A stretch of 32,843 bases of DNA from Lachnospiraceae bacterium. GTDB lineage: Bacteria > Bacillota > Clostridia > Lachnospirales > Lachnospiraceae. Each line of letters begins with the position of its first letter. Position 1 is the first letter of the stretch. Of this stretch, positions 14,789-24,036 are shown in pieces. The DNA is taken from contig JAEEGT010000118.1 of the NCBI GenBank assembly GCA_016280465.1, forward strand, positions 1 through 32,843, read 5' to 3'. Below the pieces are notes generated by a model, which was not told where the DNA came from, ran no database searches, and saw nothing but the letters and a program-made list of their open reading frames with translations. The position numbers and the translations under genes are program-made.

Positions 14789-16843
14789 ATGAAAAAGACA
14801 AGCAACAAAATCGCAGCTTTGGTTCTTTCGGCTGCAATGTGCGTTACCTTGTTGGCAGGCTGTGGCAAGACCACGACCGCAAGTGACAGCACACCCGCTT
14901 CGACTTCCAAGGCTTCAGTAAGCGCTTCTGTTGAAGAAAAGCAGCCTGAAGTTAAGGGCTATTCCGAAGCACCCATGCTCGCAGATCAGGTTGCGGCAGG
15001 TACTCTTCCCAAGGTTGAGGACAGAGTTCCCGATGCTGACAACGTATTTGTAGAGACCAAGGACGCCAACGGCGATCCCATTGCCATCGGAACCTACGGC
15101 GGCAAGATCACCATGACAGGTGTTTCCGGATGGGGACTTTCCAGACCTATCAACGAATCCATCATCCGTTTCAACTGTGACGGAACCTGGTATCCAAATG
15201 TTATGAAGTCCATCGAGCACAACGCTGACTCCACAGTATGGACCTTCCATTTAAGAGAAGGTATGAAGTGGTCCGACGGTGACGACTTCAACGCTGACGA
15301 TATCACATTCTGGTACTATATGTGCCACCGCAACAACTTCGACGGTAAGAAGAACGGCTGGAAATGCCTCCTTGATCAGAAGGTTGATGACGTTCAGACT
15401 TATCCCGAACTTGCCAAGGTTGATGATTACACCGTAACCTGGACATTCACTCAGCCCAAGTACGAATCAGACTTCATCCTTGACGGTGACTTCAAGTGGT
15501 GCTGGGCTCCTTCTCACTACCTTAAGGACCTCATCCCCAACTACGAAGGTTACGAATATGTTGAGAACCCTTACTGGCCCAACCCCGGTGAGCGTAACGA
15601 AGAAGCCGTTCTTGCAGCAGCAAAGACTCTCGGCATCGAAGGTTCTTCCACCAAGGACGTTGGTAAGGTTGCAACCTACAACTGGTGGAACTGCTCCGGA
15701 CTTCCTACTCTTTGCGCATTTACCCTTCCCGCAAACAGCTCCATTAAGGATCCTCTTTGCGTAGCAGTCAGAAACCCTTACTACTGGAAGGTTGATGCTG
15801 AAGGCAAGCAGCTTCCTTACCTTGACGAACTTAACTTCTACACCTGCGAAGATGAGCAGAGACTCCTTCTTTTCCGTGACGGAACCCTTGATATCATTGA
15901 TATCGGTGTCGGCGACATCGCTTCCACCCTTTCCGACATGGGCGGCGCTGCTTCCCTTAAAACCTTCGCAAGCGTTGAATGGGGCGATACCCAGATCACC
16001 TTTAACTACACCATCGCTGATGAGAACTATGCAAAGCTCTTTGCTAACCCTGATTTCCGTCAGGCAATGTCCATCTGCGTAGACAGGACCAAGGTTTCCG
16101 AACTCCTTTCCGAAGGCTTCCTTGAGCCCGGTCAGTGCGCCCCCGGTGTCGGCAACTTCGGTTACGATCCCGAATGGACCAACAAGTGGACCGAGTACGA
16201 TGTAGCTAAGGCTAAGAAGCTCCTTGAAGGCTGCGGACTTGTAATGGGCAGCGACGGCTTCTACACATTTGCTGACGGAACTCCCCTTCGTATAGACTTC
16301 TATACCTATGACAACCCTGAATCCGATACCAACAACTTCGCTGTTCTTGCTCAGTACTTCAAGGCAGCAGGTATCAACTGTGCACAGAAGAACATGGAAC
16401 TTTCCGCATACGACCAGGCTATCGACAACAACGACTGGTGCGCATGTATCGGACCTCACACCTCCATCGGTGGACTTGGTCTTAACGACAGACCCGCTCC
16501 CTTCGTTCCCATCGCTCAGGCAGCTGAGTGGTACGGCGAATACGGTACCTACTACGGAACAAACGGCGCTCAGGGTGTTAAGCCCGAAGGCGACATGGCT
16601 AAGCTTGTTGAACTCTACGAACAGTGGAAAGCAACAGACGGTGATGCTGCAAGAGAAGCTATCGCTCTTCAAATCTACGAGATCCACAAGAACAACCTTT
16701 GGACCATCGCTTACATGAAGAACGGCAACGGCTATGTTCTTGCAAACTCCAAGATCCAGAACTACGCAGACACCCTTGTTTATGCCGACAAGTACCAGAA
16801 CGCCAACATCGTTCACTATGCAACACTCTTTATAGCCGAATAA
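14789..16843 (+). CDS. Family-5 extracellular solute-binding lipoprotein
   Basis: This 684-residue protein is a substrate-binding protein of an Opp/Dpp-type ABC importer (SBP family 5). The signal peptide ends in a lipobox LLAGC with the lipidated Cys at 25. A Thr/Ser-rich linker follows, then the two-lobed binding fold, with recognisable WTFHLREGMKWSDGDDFNADD. It is longer than typical dipeptide-binding proteins (about 530-600), as in many oligosaccharide-binding members. The start ATG 14789 follows GGAGG. The promoter shares a block with the inositol operon. A strong hairpin after the stop would make this cistron more abundant than the permeases. Ligand is unknown; an inositol conjugate or oligosaccharide is favoured by context over a peptide. 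Confidence 0.9.
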   Translation: MKKTSNKIAALVLSAAMCVTLLAGCGKTTTASDSTPASTSKASVSASVEEKQPEVKGYSEAPMLADQVAAGTLPKVEDRVPDADNVFVETKDANGDPIAIGTYGGKITMTGVSGWGLSRPINESIIRFNCDGTWYPNVMKSIEHNADSTVWTFHLREGMKWSDGDDFNADDITFWYYMCHRNNFDGKKNGWKCLLDQKVDDVQTYPELAKVDDYTVTWTFTQPKYESDFILDGDFKWCWAPSHYLKDLIPNYEGYEYVENPYWPNPGERNEEAVLAAAKTLGIEGSSTKDVGKVATYNWWNCSGLPTLCAFTLPANSSIKDPLCVAVRNPYYWKVDAEGKQLPYLDELNFYTCEDEQRLLLFRDGTLDIIDIGVGDIASTLSDMGGAASLKTFASVEWGDTQITFNYTIADENYAKLFANPDFRQAMSICVDRTKVSELLSEGFLEPGQCAPGVGNFGYDPEWTNKWTEYDVAKAKKLLEGCGLVMGSDGFYTFADGTPLRIDFYTYDNPESDTNNFAVLAQYFKAAGINCAQKNMELSAYDQAIDNNDWCACIGPHTSIGGLGLNDRPAPFVPIAQAAEWYGEYGTYYGTNGAQGVKPEGDMAKLVELYEQWKATDGDAAREAIALQIYEIHKNNLWTIAYMKNGNGYVLANSKIQNYADTLVYADKYQNANIVHYATLFIAE

Positions 16844-16883
16844 GTTTTGACTTCTTTGCCAAACTTATAAGTCTAACTTAACC

Positions 16884-16923
16884 CCGGAGACGTGGGAACA
16901 GGTTTCCACGTCTCCGGTTTTTT
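16884..16923 (+). terminator. Intraoperonic terminator/attenuator after the binding protein
   Basis: A 15-bp stem (16884-16898 with 16903-16917, one G-T pair) has a four-base loop and is followed by six T residues. It lies between the binding-protein stop and the permease start. It should terminate most transcripts and protect the 3' end of the binding-protein mRNA. Confidence 0.9.
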
Positions 16924-16948
16924 AAAAAGTAAGAAAGGGACACTTCTC

Positions 16949-18019
16949 ATGGAAGCGTTGAAAGACTTTTTCAGGAAAGATCTGGTTCAATACATCATAA
17001 AGAGAATACTGATGTTCATTCCCACCCTTCTCCTGATATCTGTATTGGTTTTTTTCGTTATACAGCTTCCTCCCGGAGACTATGTTTCCGCGCAGATCTC
17101 TGCGCTGGCTTCCGAGGGTGAGCTTGTGGATGCGGACTATGCCGCAGCAATGAGGGCCGATTACGGCCTGGACCTGCCTGTATGGCAGCAGTATGTCAAG
17201 TGGATCAAGGATATCATCTGGACTCCCACCGATTCACCTTACTACAGACTTTATCACTCACATCACAACTGGAAGTATTCTTTTGCTTACGGTCGTGACG
17301 TCTGGAGCGTTGTTAACGAACGTCTCGGACTCACCATTGCCGTAACCGGTATCATAATGATCTTCCAGTACCTGGTTTCTATCCCTATTGCGGTCTATGC
17401 AAGTACCCACCAGTATTCCGCGGGCGACTACATATCCTCCATCATAGGATTTTTAGGAACCGCCATTCCGAACTTTATTTTGGCAATTGTGCTGATGTAT
17501 CTCTCTTACAAATGGACAGGCAGCGCCAACGTGGGTCTGTTCTCACAGGAGATGCTGAAAAACGGCGTTCACTTATATAATTTCGGCGAATTCATGAAGC
17601 GCATGATCATCCCCATCATCGTTATCGGTACCAGCGGAACCTGCGGTATCATCCGTTCCGTCCGTGCCCAGATGCTTGATGAGGTTGCAAGACAGTACAC
17701 CCTCACGGCCCGTGCCAAGGGCGTATCCGAAGGCAAGATCGTCATGAAATACTGTTTCCGTGCCGCAATGAACCCTACGGTTTCGGGCCTCGGCGGAGTG
17801 CTTTCAAGCCTCTTCTCCGGATCCACGGTAACCGCCATGGTTCTTAACATGCAGATCCAGGGCCCCGTTCTTTTTAAGGCTTTACAGTCTCAGGACATGT
17901 ACCTTGCGGGTGCCATCGTTATGGTCCAGGCTGTGCTGGTCGTTATCGGTATCCTTCTTTCCGATATTGCCCTTGCCTTCCTTGATCCCAGGATCCGCTA
18001 CTCAGGAGGTGGAAGATAA
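16949..18019 (+). CDS. ABC transporter permease, DppB/OppB type
   Basis: This 356-residue inner-membrane protein is the first permease of the importer. It starts with an amphipathic segment and the family-typical first helix (about 15-40, IIKRILMFIPTLLLISVLVF) followed by QLPPGDY. The EAA-type coupling loop is ARQYTLTARAKGVSEGKI, and the C-terminus ends with LDPRIRYS. An extended extracellular loop between helix 1 and helix 2 (about 45-110, rich in Tyr and Trp) makes it slightly longer than classic DppB. The start ATG 16949 follows AAAGGGA. An earlier in-frame ATG at 16892 lies inside the terminator stem and is rejected. It overlaps the next permease by one base. Confidence 0.92.
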   Translation: MEALKDFFRKDLVQYIIKRILMFIPTLLLISVLVFFVIQLPPGDYVSAQISALASEGELVDADYAAAMRADYGLDLPVWQQYVKWIKDIIWTPTDSPYYRLYHSHHNWKYSFAYGRDVWSVVNERLGLTIAVTGIIMIFQYLVSIPIAVYASTHQYSAGDYISSIIGFLGTAIPNFILAIVLMYLSYKWTGSANVGLFSQEMLKNGVHLYNFGEFMKRMIIPIIVIGTSGTCGIIRSVRAQMLDEVARQYTLTARAKGVSEGKIVMKYCFRAAMNPTVSGLGGVLSSLFSGSTVTAMVLNMQIQGPVLFKALQSQDMYLAGAIVMVQAVLVVIGILLSDIALAFLDPRIRYSGGGR

Positions 18020-19134
18020 TGGCTAAGAAGAAAACTAAAGAAGATTATTATCTTGCCTCCCAATGGACACTGATGGCGAGAAAACTGAAAAAGCACAAAC
18101 TTGCCAAAGTATCCTTTATAATCCTTGCAATACTTTATATCGCAGCTTTGTTTGCGGATTTCCTTGCTCCTTACGGACTGGAGGACTTCGACGGCCTTTA
18201 TAAGAACAGTGCTCCCGTACAGATCCACACGGTCTATGAAGGCGAGAATGTAGGCCCTTACATCTACAAGCTTACAAAGACCATCAACAAGACCGATTTC
18301 ACCATCACCATGAGTGAGGATACTTCCGAGTACTATAAGATCAAATTCTTTGTACACGGCGTTCCTTACAAGATCTTCGGACTCCTTCCCTGCGACCTTC
18401 ACCTTTTCGGTGTTTCGGACGGATCCAAGGGCGGCACCGGAGCCAAGATATTCCTTTTTGGTGCGGATTCCCTGGGGCGTGACATATTCTCCCGTGTGCT
18501 GCTCGGAGCGAGAATTTCCCTGACGATCCCCTTTGCCAGTGCCATCATTTCCTTCTTCCTCGGCATTGCCATCGGTTCCGTTTCCGGTTACTTCGGCGGC
18601 GTCATCGATATCGTTATCCAGCGTATCATCGAGGTTATAGGTGCGGTTCCCCAGATCCCTTTGTGGATGGCTCTTTCCGCAGCGATCCCTCCCGGAATCT
18701 CCACCATCAAGATGTACTTTTACATGACATTGATACTGTCCTTCATAAACTGGACGGGTATGGCCAGAGTCGTGCGAGGCAAGTTCTTATCCCTTAAGAA
18801 CGAAGATTATGTCATGGCAGCACGTCTTTCAGGCGTATCCACCTGGAAGATCATCTGGAAGCACCTGGTACCCGGTTTCATGAGTTACCTTATCGTATCC
18901 ATGACCCTTGGTATCCCCGGATCCATCGTAGGTGAAACATCCATGTCCTACCTGGGCCTCGGTATCAAGTCTCCCGCCACCAGCTGGGGTGTTCTTTTAC
19001 AGGAAGCAAGCTCCGTTACCGACGTAGCCAGCCGCCCTCACAAGCTCATCCCCATTATCTTCGTAACCATCACCGTATTGGCATTCAACTTCCTTGGTGA
19101 CGGACTTCGCGACGCAGCGGATCCTTACAAGTAA
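18019..19134 (+). CDS. ABC transporter permease, DppC/OppC type with enlarged external loop
   Basis: This 371-residue second permease begins at the ATG of a TAATG overlap with the preceding stop. Helix 1 is about residues 30-52. Residues about 55-145 form an unusually long external insertion ahead of the conserved FGADSLGRDIFSRVLLGARISL segment. Classic DppC proteins are near 300 residues, so the insertion explains the extra length. The coupling loop is AARLSGVSTWKIIWKHLVPG. The C-terminus has LGDGLRDAADPY, typical of the family. The insertion may interact with the large binding protein, which is inference. Confidence 0.93.
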   Translation: MAKKKTKEDYYLASQWTLMARKLKKHKLAKVSFIILAILYIAALFADFLAPYGLEDFDGLYKNSAPVQIHTVYEGENVGPYIYKLTKTINKTDFTITMSEDTSEYYKIKFFVHGVPYKIFGLLPCDLHLFGVSDGSKGGTGAKIFLFGADSLGRDIFSRVLLGARISLTIPFASAIISFFLGIAIGSVSGYFGGVIDIVIQRIIEVIGAVPQIPLWMALSAAIPPGISTIKMYFYMTLILSFINWTGMARVVRGKFLSLKNEDYVMAARLSGVSTWKIIWKHLVPGFMSYLIVSMTLGIPGSIVGETSMSYLGLGIKSPATSWGVLLQEASSVTDVASRPHKLIPIIFVTITVLAFNFLGDGLRDAADPYK

Positions 19135-19147
19135 GCAGGAGGAATTT

Positions 19148-20257
19148 ATGGAAAAAGAAAACATTATTGAAGTAAAAGACCTCCATGTGGACATAAAGAT
19201 GCTGGAGGGTCTCCTTACCCCCGTGCGCGGTGTGAATTTCGAGATAAAGAAGGGTGAGACTCTTGGACTCGTAGGTGAATCCGGATGCGGTAAATCCATC
19301 ACCTGTAAAGCGATCCTCGGTATCAACGACAAGAAATGCGTGCCTCACGGCAAGATAGATTTTAGGACCGTTGACGACAAGGAGATCGACCTTCTTTCCC
19401 TTGATCCAAAGGGCAAAGAGATCCGCGATATCCGCGGCAAGCAGATTTCAATGATCTTCCAGGAGCCCATGGTTGCTTTTTCACCCATGTACACCATCGG
19501 AAATCAGATCAACGAGGCAACACTCCTTCACATAACCAAGGATAAAAAGAAAGCAAAAGAGATCTCCATGGAAGTTATGCGCAAGGTTGGTATCGCCAAT
19601 GTGGAGAAGCGTTACAACCAGTACCCCCACGAGTTTTCCGGCGGTATGCTGCAGCGTGCCCTTATCGCCATGGCTCTTGTGTGCAATCCAAAACTCCTTA
19701 TCGCCGATGAGCCCACCACGGCATTGGACGTTACCATCCAGGCTCAGATCCTTGAGCTCATGAAGGAATTACAGAAAGAATTTAACATGGCCATCCTCTT
19801 TATCACTCACGACCTTGGCGTAGTTGCCAAGATGTGTGACAGAGTGGCCGTTATGTACTTAGGGCGTATCGTGGAATCCGGCGATGCCGAGACCATCTAC
19901 GCAAATCCCCAGCACCCCTACACCAGAGGTCTTATGGGTTCCGTACACAAGATCGGCGGTAAAAAGGACGAGCGTCTTTTCTCCATCGAAGGAACCGTTC
20001 CCCTGGCAATGAACCTTCCCAAGGCCTGCGGCTTTTACGATCGCTGTGATGCCCGCATTGAAGGACTTTGCGACAAGGCAGAGCCCGACCTTGTGGAGAT
20101 CGAACCCGGTCACCAGATTGCGTGCTTTAATTGCCCCAATGCCGCCTGTCAGGCACAACGTGCCGCTGCGGAAGCAAGGATAAAGGAAGAAGAAGCCAGG
20201 GCAGCTGCGGAAGAGACGGAAGATAAGAAGGGAGGAAAGAAACGTGGAAAAAGATAA
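19148..20257 (+). CDS. ABC transporter ATP-binding protein, OppD/DppD type
   Basis: This 369-residue ATPase energises the importer. The Walker A is GESGCGKS (43-50), the Q-loop is [10 protein letters not shown], the signature is FSGGM (163-167), and the Walker B ends at D187-E188 in [10 protein letters not shown]. The C-terminal oligopeptide-transporter domain has four cysteines around CGFYDRC and IACFNC. A Lys/Glu/Ala-rich charged tail of about 30 residues is unusual in length. AGGAGG at 19137-19142 precedes the ATG at 19148. The gene overlaps the next ATPase by 14 bases. Confidence 0.94.
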   Translation: MEKENIIEVKDLHVDIKMLEGLLTPVRGVNFEIKKGETLGLVGESGCGKSITCKAILGINDKKCVPHGKIDFRTVDDKEIDLLSLDPKGKEIRDIRGKQISMIFQEPMVAFSPMYTIGNQINEATLLHITKDKKKAKEISMEVMRKVGIANVEKRYNQYPHEFSGGMLQRALIAMALVCNPKLLIADEPTTALDVTIQAQILELMKELQKEFNMAILFITHDLGVVAKMCDRVAVMYLGRIVESGDAETIYANPQHPYTRGLMGSVHKIGGKKDERLFSIEGTVPLAMNLPKACGFYDRCDARIEGLCDKAEPDLVEIEPGHQIACFNCPNAACQAQRAAAEARIKEEEARAAAEETEDKKGGKKRGKR

Positions 20258-21251
20258 CATTCTGGAAGTAAAAAACGTCCACAAGCGCTTTACCTCCAAG
20301 GGTATCACCGTACGTGCCGTAAGCGATGTTTCTTTTACCGTTAAAAAGGGCGAGACCATCGGTATCGTAGGAGAGTCGGGCTGCGGCAAGACAACTCTGG
20401 GACGTTGTATCGTCCGGGCATACGATGCTTCCGAAGGAGAAGTTTTCTATCGCACCGAAGCGGGCGAGGAACTTGATTTCCTTAAGGCAGACCGCAAGAA
20501 AATGAAAGAGATCCGAAAAGAGATCCAGATGATCTTCCAGGATCCTTATTCATCTCTCGATCCCCGTATGACGGTCCTTGATATCATCAAGGAACCTTTG
20601 AAGGCAAACTATCCCAAGATGTCCAAGGCCGAAATGGACAATAAGGCCAAGGAGATGGCGGCCCGTGTAGGACTTAATCCTTCCTACCTTATGCGTTATC
20701 CCCATGCTTTTTCCGGCGGCCAGAGACAGCGTATCGGTATCGCAAGAGCCCTTGTTTTAAACCCTTCCATCATTGTATGCGACGAAGCGGTGTCGGCTCT
20801 TGACGTATCCATTCAGGCTCAGGTCATTAACCTTCTTAAGGACCTTCAGAAGGAATTTAAACTTACATACCTGTTTATTTCCCACGATCTGTCGGTGGTT
20901 GAACATATCTCCGACAAGGTGGGTGTAATGTATCTTGGAAAGATGGTGGAGTACGGCTCCACGGAGCAGATCTTCGCTCATCCCAGGCACCCTTACACAG
21001 AGGCATTGATGTCTGCGGTTCCCGTGGCGGATCCCAAATACAGACAGGAACGTATCCCTCTTAAGGGTGAGATCCCCAATCCCGCAAATCCTCCGTCAGG
21101 CTGCTACTTCCACACAAGATGCCAGTATTGCACGGAGAAATGCAGTGAGAACACTCCCGAATATATCGAGGTTGAGCCCGGTCACTTTGTTGCTTGCTCA
21201 CGCTGCGACGAACTGAACCTCAGAGGATTCGATTACAGTCAGCTTCAGTAG
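20244..21251 (+). CDS. ABC transporter ATP-binding protein, OppF/DppF type, GTG start
   Basis: This 335-residue ATPase pairs with the OppD-type subunit. The Walker A is GESGCGKT (43-50), the Q-loop FQDPYSSLDP, the signature FSGGQRQR (156-163), and the Walker B ends at D180-E181 in CDEAVSALD. The C-terminal segment has the family HPYTEALMSAVP motif and a cysteine-containing GCYFHTRCQYC region. The start is GTG at 20244 with GGGAGG seven bases upstream, inside the end of the preceding gene, so translation is coupled. Confidence 0.94.
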   Translation: MEKDNILEVKNVHKRFTSKGITVRAVSDVSFTVKKGETIGIVGESGCGKTTLGRCIVRAYDASEGEVFYRTEAGEELDFLKADRKKMKEIRKEIQMIFQDPYSSLDPRMTVLDIIKEPLKANYPKMSKAEMDNKAKEMAARVGLNPSYLMRYPHAFSGGQRQRIGIARALVLNPSIIVCDEAVSALDVSIQAQVINLLKDLQKEFKLTYLFISHDLSVVEHISDKVGVMYLGKMVEYGSTEQIFAHPRHPYTEALMSAVPVADPKYRQERIPLKGEIPNPANPPSGCYFHTRCQYCTEKCSENTPEYIEVEPGHFVACSRCDELNLRGFDYSQLQ

Positions 21252-21287
21252 TACCAAGAGCCGGCTTTGGACCGGCAGGAGATCGAT

Positions 21288-22976
21288 ATGTCAAAACTTA
21301 CAAAGTTTCTTTCCCTTGGAACGGATATGCTCAAGGCTGTTCCGGATACGGATCCGGCAGCATCGGCATCCTGGTTTTCCTATCGAAAGTACATAACCGC
21401 CCAGAAACTGGAAAAAGCACTCAATGCCCTTAAAGAAAGCCTTAAGGAATCGGGAGAGGAATTTGTTTATCCCGTCGCAGAAGGCTTAGGCAGGGTGAAG
21501 GTCTCGGTCAGCGAAAAGAACGCTCCCATCCTTTGCGAAGTGAGATTTTTCGAAGAGACCAAAGAGTCGCCCCTTGTAAGCGAATATGTGCCAAGCGGCA
21601 GGATAGGACTTATCCGGAAGATCACCGGCGAGGATGGTGTGCTTGAAACCGATATCCCGGCAGGTTTTTACCTTGTGAAGGTTTCAAAGGGCCCGGAATA
21701 CAGCAGGGAATACCGTCACATCGAGGTAAAGACGGGAGAGAACCTTGAAATCTCATTTGAACTTCAAAGACTTATGGATCTTCCGGGTGAAGGCTTCTTT
21801 GCGGGAGACATACATCACCACAGCATTTACTCAAGTCCAGTGTGGGGCGGAACCGATGACGTTATCGAATCGGCCAAAGAAGTGGCGGATTCCATGCGCG
21901 CTATGGGCCTGACCTACGGAGCCCTCAGCGATCACCACAATATCTTTAATCACAAAGACTGGAAGGCCTGTGAGACAGGGGATTTTCTCCCCATACCTTC
22001 CAAGGAAATATCAACCAGCAACGGTCACGTGCTTTCTCTTGGGGTTGATGAGTACGATGTAATCTACAAGATCCCTGAAGCCAAGGACCGTACCGAAGAT
22101 TACCTTCGTAAGGAGTTTGTCCGCATCACCGACGAGATACGCGAAAAGGGCGGACTTCCCCAGCTTAATCATCCCAGAGACCTTCAGATCTCCATTTCCT
22201 GGAACAGGGATTTCTACGACATGACGGAGATCTTTGAGACCGTGGAGATATGGAACGGATCAAACCCCATGTACTTTGGCTCCACCGATGCTCTGGCTGC
22301 ACAATTTTGGAGAGACCTCCTGGAAGAAGGTCGTTACATTCCCGCTACCACCGGAAGTGATACCCATAATACAAGAGCCGACGATTATCACGTAATGTAC
22401 GCGGAAGCAAAGTGGCTCTTTGACAGACTGGGACATATGCAGGAAGCTGAGTTCTCCAAACTTTCGGAGTATTCAAGGGAACTGAATGCCTTTCGCTTTA
22501 TCTGCGGAAGATTCCTTCCCATGCTGGAAGTCTGGGCCAAGACAAGCCTTACCAGCGGCTGTGTCCGCACCTATGTTAAGCTTCCTGCCGGTGAGAGACC
22601 GGGGAGAAGCAATGTGCTCAGTGCCTTAAGATCGGGACACTCCTTCCTTACAAACGGCCCTGTTCTTACCATAAGCGTTAACGGTAAGTCCATGGGTGAA
22701 ACGGCGGAAGTAAAGGACGGTAAGGCTAAGATAAAGATCTCGCTTCGAAGTAACCGCCCTCTTGAGAAGATCCTTCTTTATACAGGCAAAAAAAGAGAGA
22801 CCGTTCTTACTCTTCCCAAGAAAGAACAGGCTCCCCTGTATGTTTACGATTGTGATATTACCGATATGGATCTGTCGGAAACGGGTTATGTGTTTGCCGT
22901 AGCTAAGGGCATGGAAGAAGAGGTTCCCATTACGAATCTTGCCATAACAAACCCCGTGCTCATAAAGCACATTTGA
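21288..22976 (+). CDS. CehA/McbA-family PHP-domain metallohydrolase
   Basis: This 562-residue protein has a PHP metal-dependent hydrolase core flanked by beta-sandwich regions. The N-terminal part (about 60-160) is beta-rich. PHP motifs are GDIHHHS (173-179), LSDHHN (213-218), E240, H247, LNHPRD (294-299) and TGSDTHN (355-361). Together they give the full set of metal ligands. The C-terminal domain (about 455-562) is beta-rich. It has no signal peptide. It is the last gene of the transporter operon, 36 bp after the OppF-type gene, with AGGAG ahead of ATG 21288. PHP enzymes usually cleave phosphoesters; CehA cleaves a carbamate. With an inositol-linked promoter it may process the imported ligand, for example a phosphodiester, which is hypothesis. 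It converges with the AraC gene six bases away and no terminator is visible. Confidence 0.82.
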   Translation: MSKLTKFLSLGTDMLKAVPDTDPAASASWFSYRKYITAQKLEKALNALKESLKESGEEFVYPVAEGLGRVKVSVSEKNAPILCEVRFFEETKESPLVSEYVPSGRIGLIRKITGEDGVLETDIPAGFYLVKVSKGPEYSREYRHIEVKTGENLEISFELQRLMDLPGEGFFAGDIHHHSIYSSPVWGGTDDVIESAKEVADSMRAMGLTYGALSDHHNIFNHKDWKACETGDFLPIPSKEISTSNGHVLSLGVDEYDVIYKIPEAKDRTEDYLRKEFVRITDEIREKGGLPQLNHPRDLQISISWNRDFYDMTEIFETVEIWNGSNPMYFGSTDALAAQFWRDLLEEGRYIPATTGSDTHNTRADDYHVMYAEAKWLFDRLGHMQEAEFSKLSEYSRELNAFRFICGRFLPMLEVWAKTSLTSGCVRTYVKLPAGERPGRSNVLSALRSGHSFLTNGPVLTISVNGKSMGETAEVKDGKAKIKISLRSNRPLEKILLYTGKKRETVLTLPKKEQAPLYVYDCDITDMDLSETGYVFAVAKGMEEEVPITNLAITNPVLIKHI

Positions 22977-22982
22977 TAACGG

Positions 22983-23891
22983 TCATCCCTTTTTCCTGGC
23001 TCCGCCCGACTTCCTGAAGTCGCTGGGTGACATACCGCTTATCTTCTTAAAGATACGGTTGAACTGGGAAAAGCTGGTAAAACCGCAACTTTCGGCAATG
23101 TCACTGATGCGGTTGTCGGTGGTGATGAGACGGTATTCCACGTTGCGGATCCTGGTCATCTGGATATAGGTCATGAGATTAAAGTGAGTTATGGCTTTAA
23201 ACTGGTGAGACAGATAGCAGGAACTTATAAAGAACATGTCCGCCAGCATCTCCAGGGACAGATCCTCAGTGTAATGCGCGTGGATATAAGCTGTTATATC
23301 GTAGATCTTTCGCTCAATGGAGTTAAAACTTGCATCGTCCTTGTAGGTGTTCTTGTCAGCCAGTGTATACAGGGCGTGAAGAAACTCCTGAAACTTCATG
23401 TGGATATAGAAGGTATCGGTTTCGGAGCCCGTGTAAGAAGGGCTGTCGGAAAAAGAATAGATCTCGTTGAGGATACCGAAGAGTTTGCCCCGTTCCGTAC
23501 CGTCGAACCTGTAAATGGGAACATCGGCACCAAAGGGCGAAAGGATCTTTTTGTAGGTTTCGGGGATTCCGTATTTATCCTCCGGGAACATGAAACTGAT
23601 GACCAGACGCCTTGAGGGATCGCCCTTGGGATACGAGGATTTATGCAGTCTTGAGGGCTGCAGGAGCACTATATCATTCTGCCTGATATGGTATGGATGA
23701 CCTTCGATGAAATGCTCGGCTTCTTCACTTAAGAGTATCAGCATTTCGTAGAAAGAGTGGTAATGCTCGAATTCCATGTTGATGGCATAATCTCTTTCAT
23801 CGTAATCAAAATAGTAAAAGGTGTTGTTGTTTAGGTCATTGATTATGATGAAATGCTTGTTTTCGTAAAGCAGGGATTCGTCTGACTGCAT
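22983..23891 (-). CDS. AraC-family regulator with cupin sensor
   Basis: This 302-residue protein has an N-terminal cupin-like ligand domain (about 1-150; HYHSFYEMLIL and HIRQNDIVLLQP). A C-terminal pair of AraC helix-turn-helices follows (about 200-295; LSLEMLADMFFISSCYLSHQFK and ISDIAESCGFTSFSQFNRIFKK in two parts). The start at 23891 is supported by AAAGGAAC on the minus strand. A longer frame from 24002 crosses the promoter region and is rejected. It is divergent from the GH105 operon and most likely its sugar-responsive activator. The inducer is unknown, presumably an unsaturated uronide or related oligosaccharide. Confidence 0.92.
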   Translation of the reverse strand: MQSDESLLYENKHFIIINDLNNNTFYYFDYDERDYAINMEFEHYHSFYEMLILLSEEAEHFIEGHPYHIRQNDIVLLQPSRLHKSSYPKGDPSRRLVISFMFPEDKYGIPETYKKILSPFGADVPIYRFDGTERGKLFGILNEIYSFSDSPSYTGSETDTFYIHMKFQEFLHALYTLADKNTYKDDASFNSIERKIYDITAYIHAHYTEDLSLEMLADMFFISSCYLSHQFKAITHFNLMTYIQMTRIRNVEYRLITTDNRISDIAESCGFTSFSQFNRIFKKISGMSPSDFRKSGGARKKG

Positions 23892-23971
23892 GTATGTTCC
23901 TTTCGATAAAGGGATTGAAGGAAATTTGATAAAAATTATAGCGTACAATTTTTGAAATAGCAACAAATCAG

Positions 23972-24012
23972 CGCAAATTTTGCGTTTTCTTTGCCGGATC
24001 ACTTGGATCCGG
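23972..24012. promoter_or_regulatory. Divergent control region of AraC gene and GH105 operon
   Basis: The palindrome CGCAAA-T-TTTGCG lies at 23972-23984. The inner 11 bp repeat the dyad found at 14606-14616 apart from the central base. A hairpin with seven pairs, CCGGATC (23994-24000) and GATCCGG (24006-24012), lies just ahead of the GH105 ribosome site. The rest of the 145-bp region is AT-rich without a clear promoter match. Confidence 0.45.
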
Positions 24013-24036
24013 ACTATACAAACGGAGATGTTTTAT

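Noticed and set aside
15467-16816. 449-codon minus-strand ORF opposite the binding protein
   Set aside because: The plus-strand gene has clear family motifs, signal peptide and ribosome site. The antisense frame is a codon-bias shadow.
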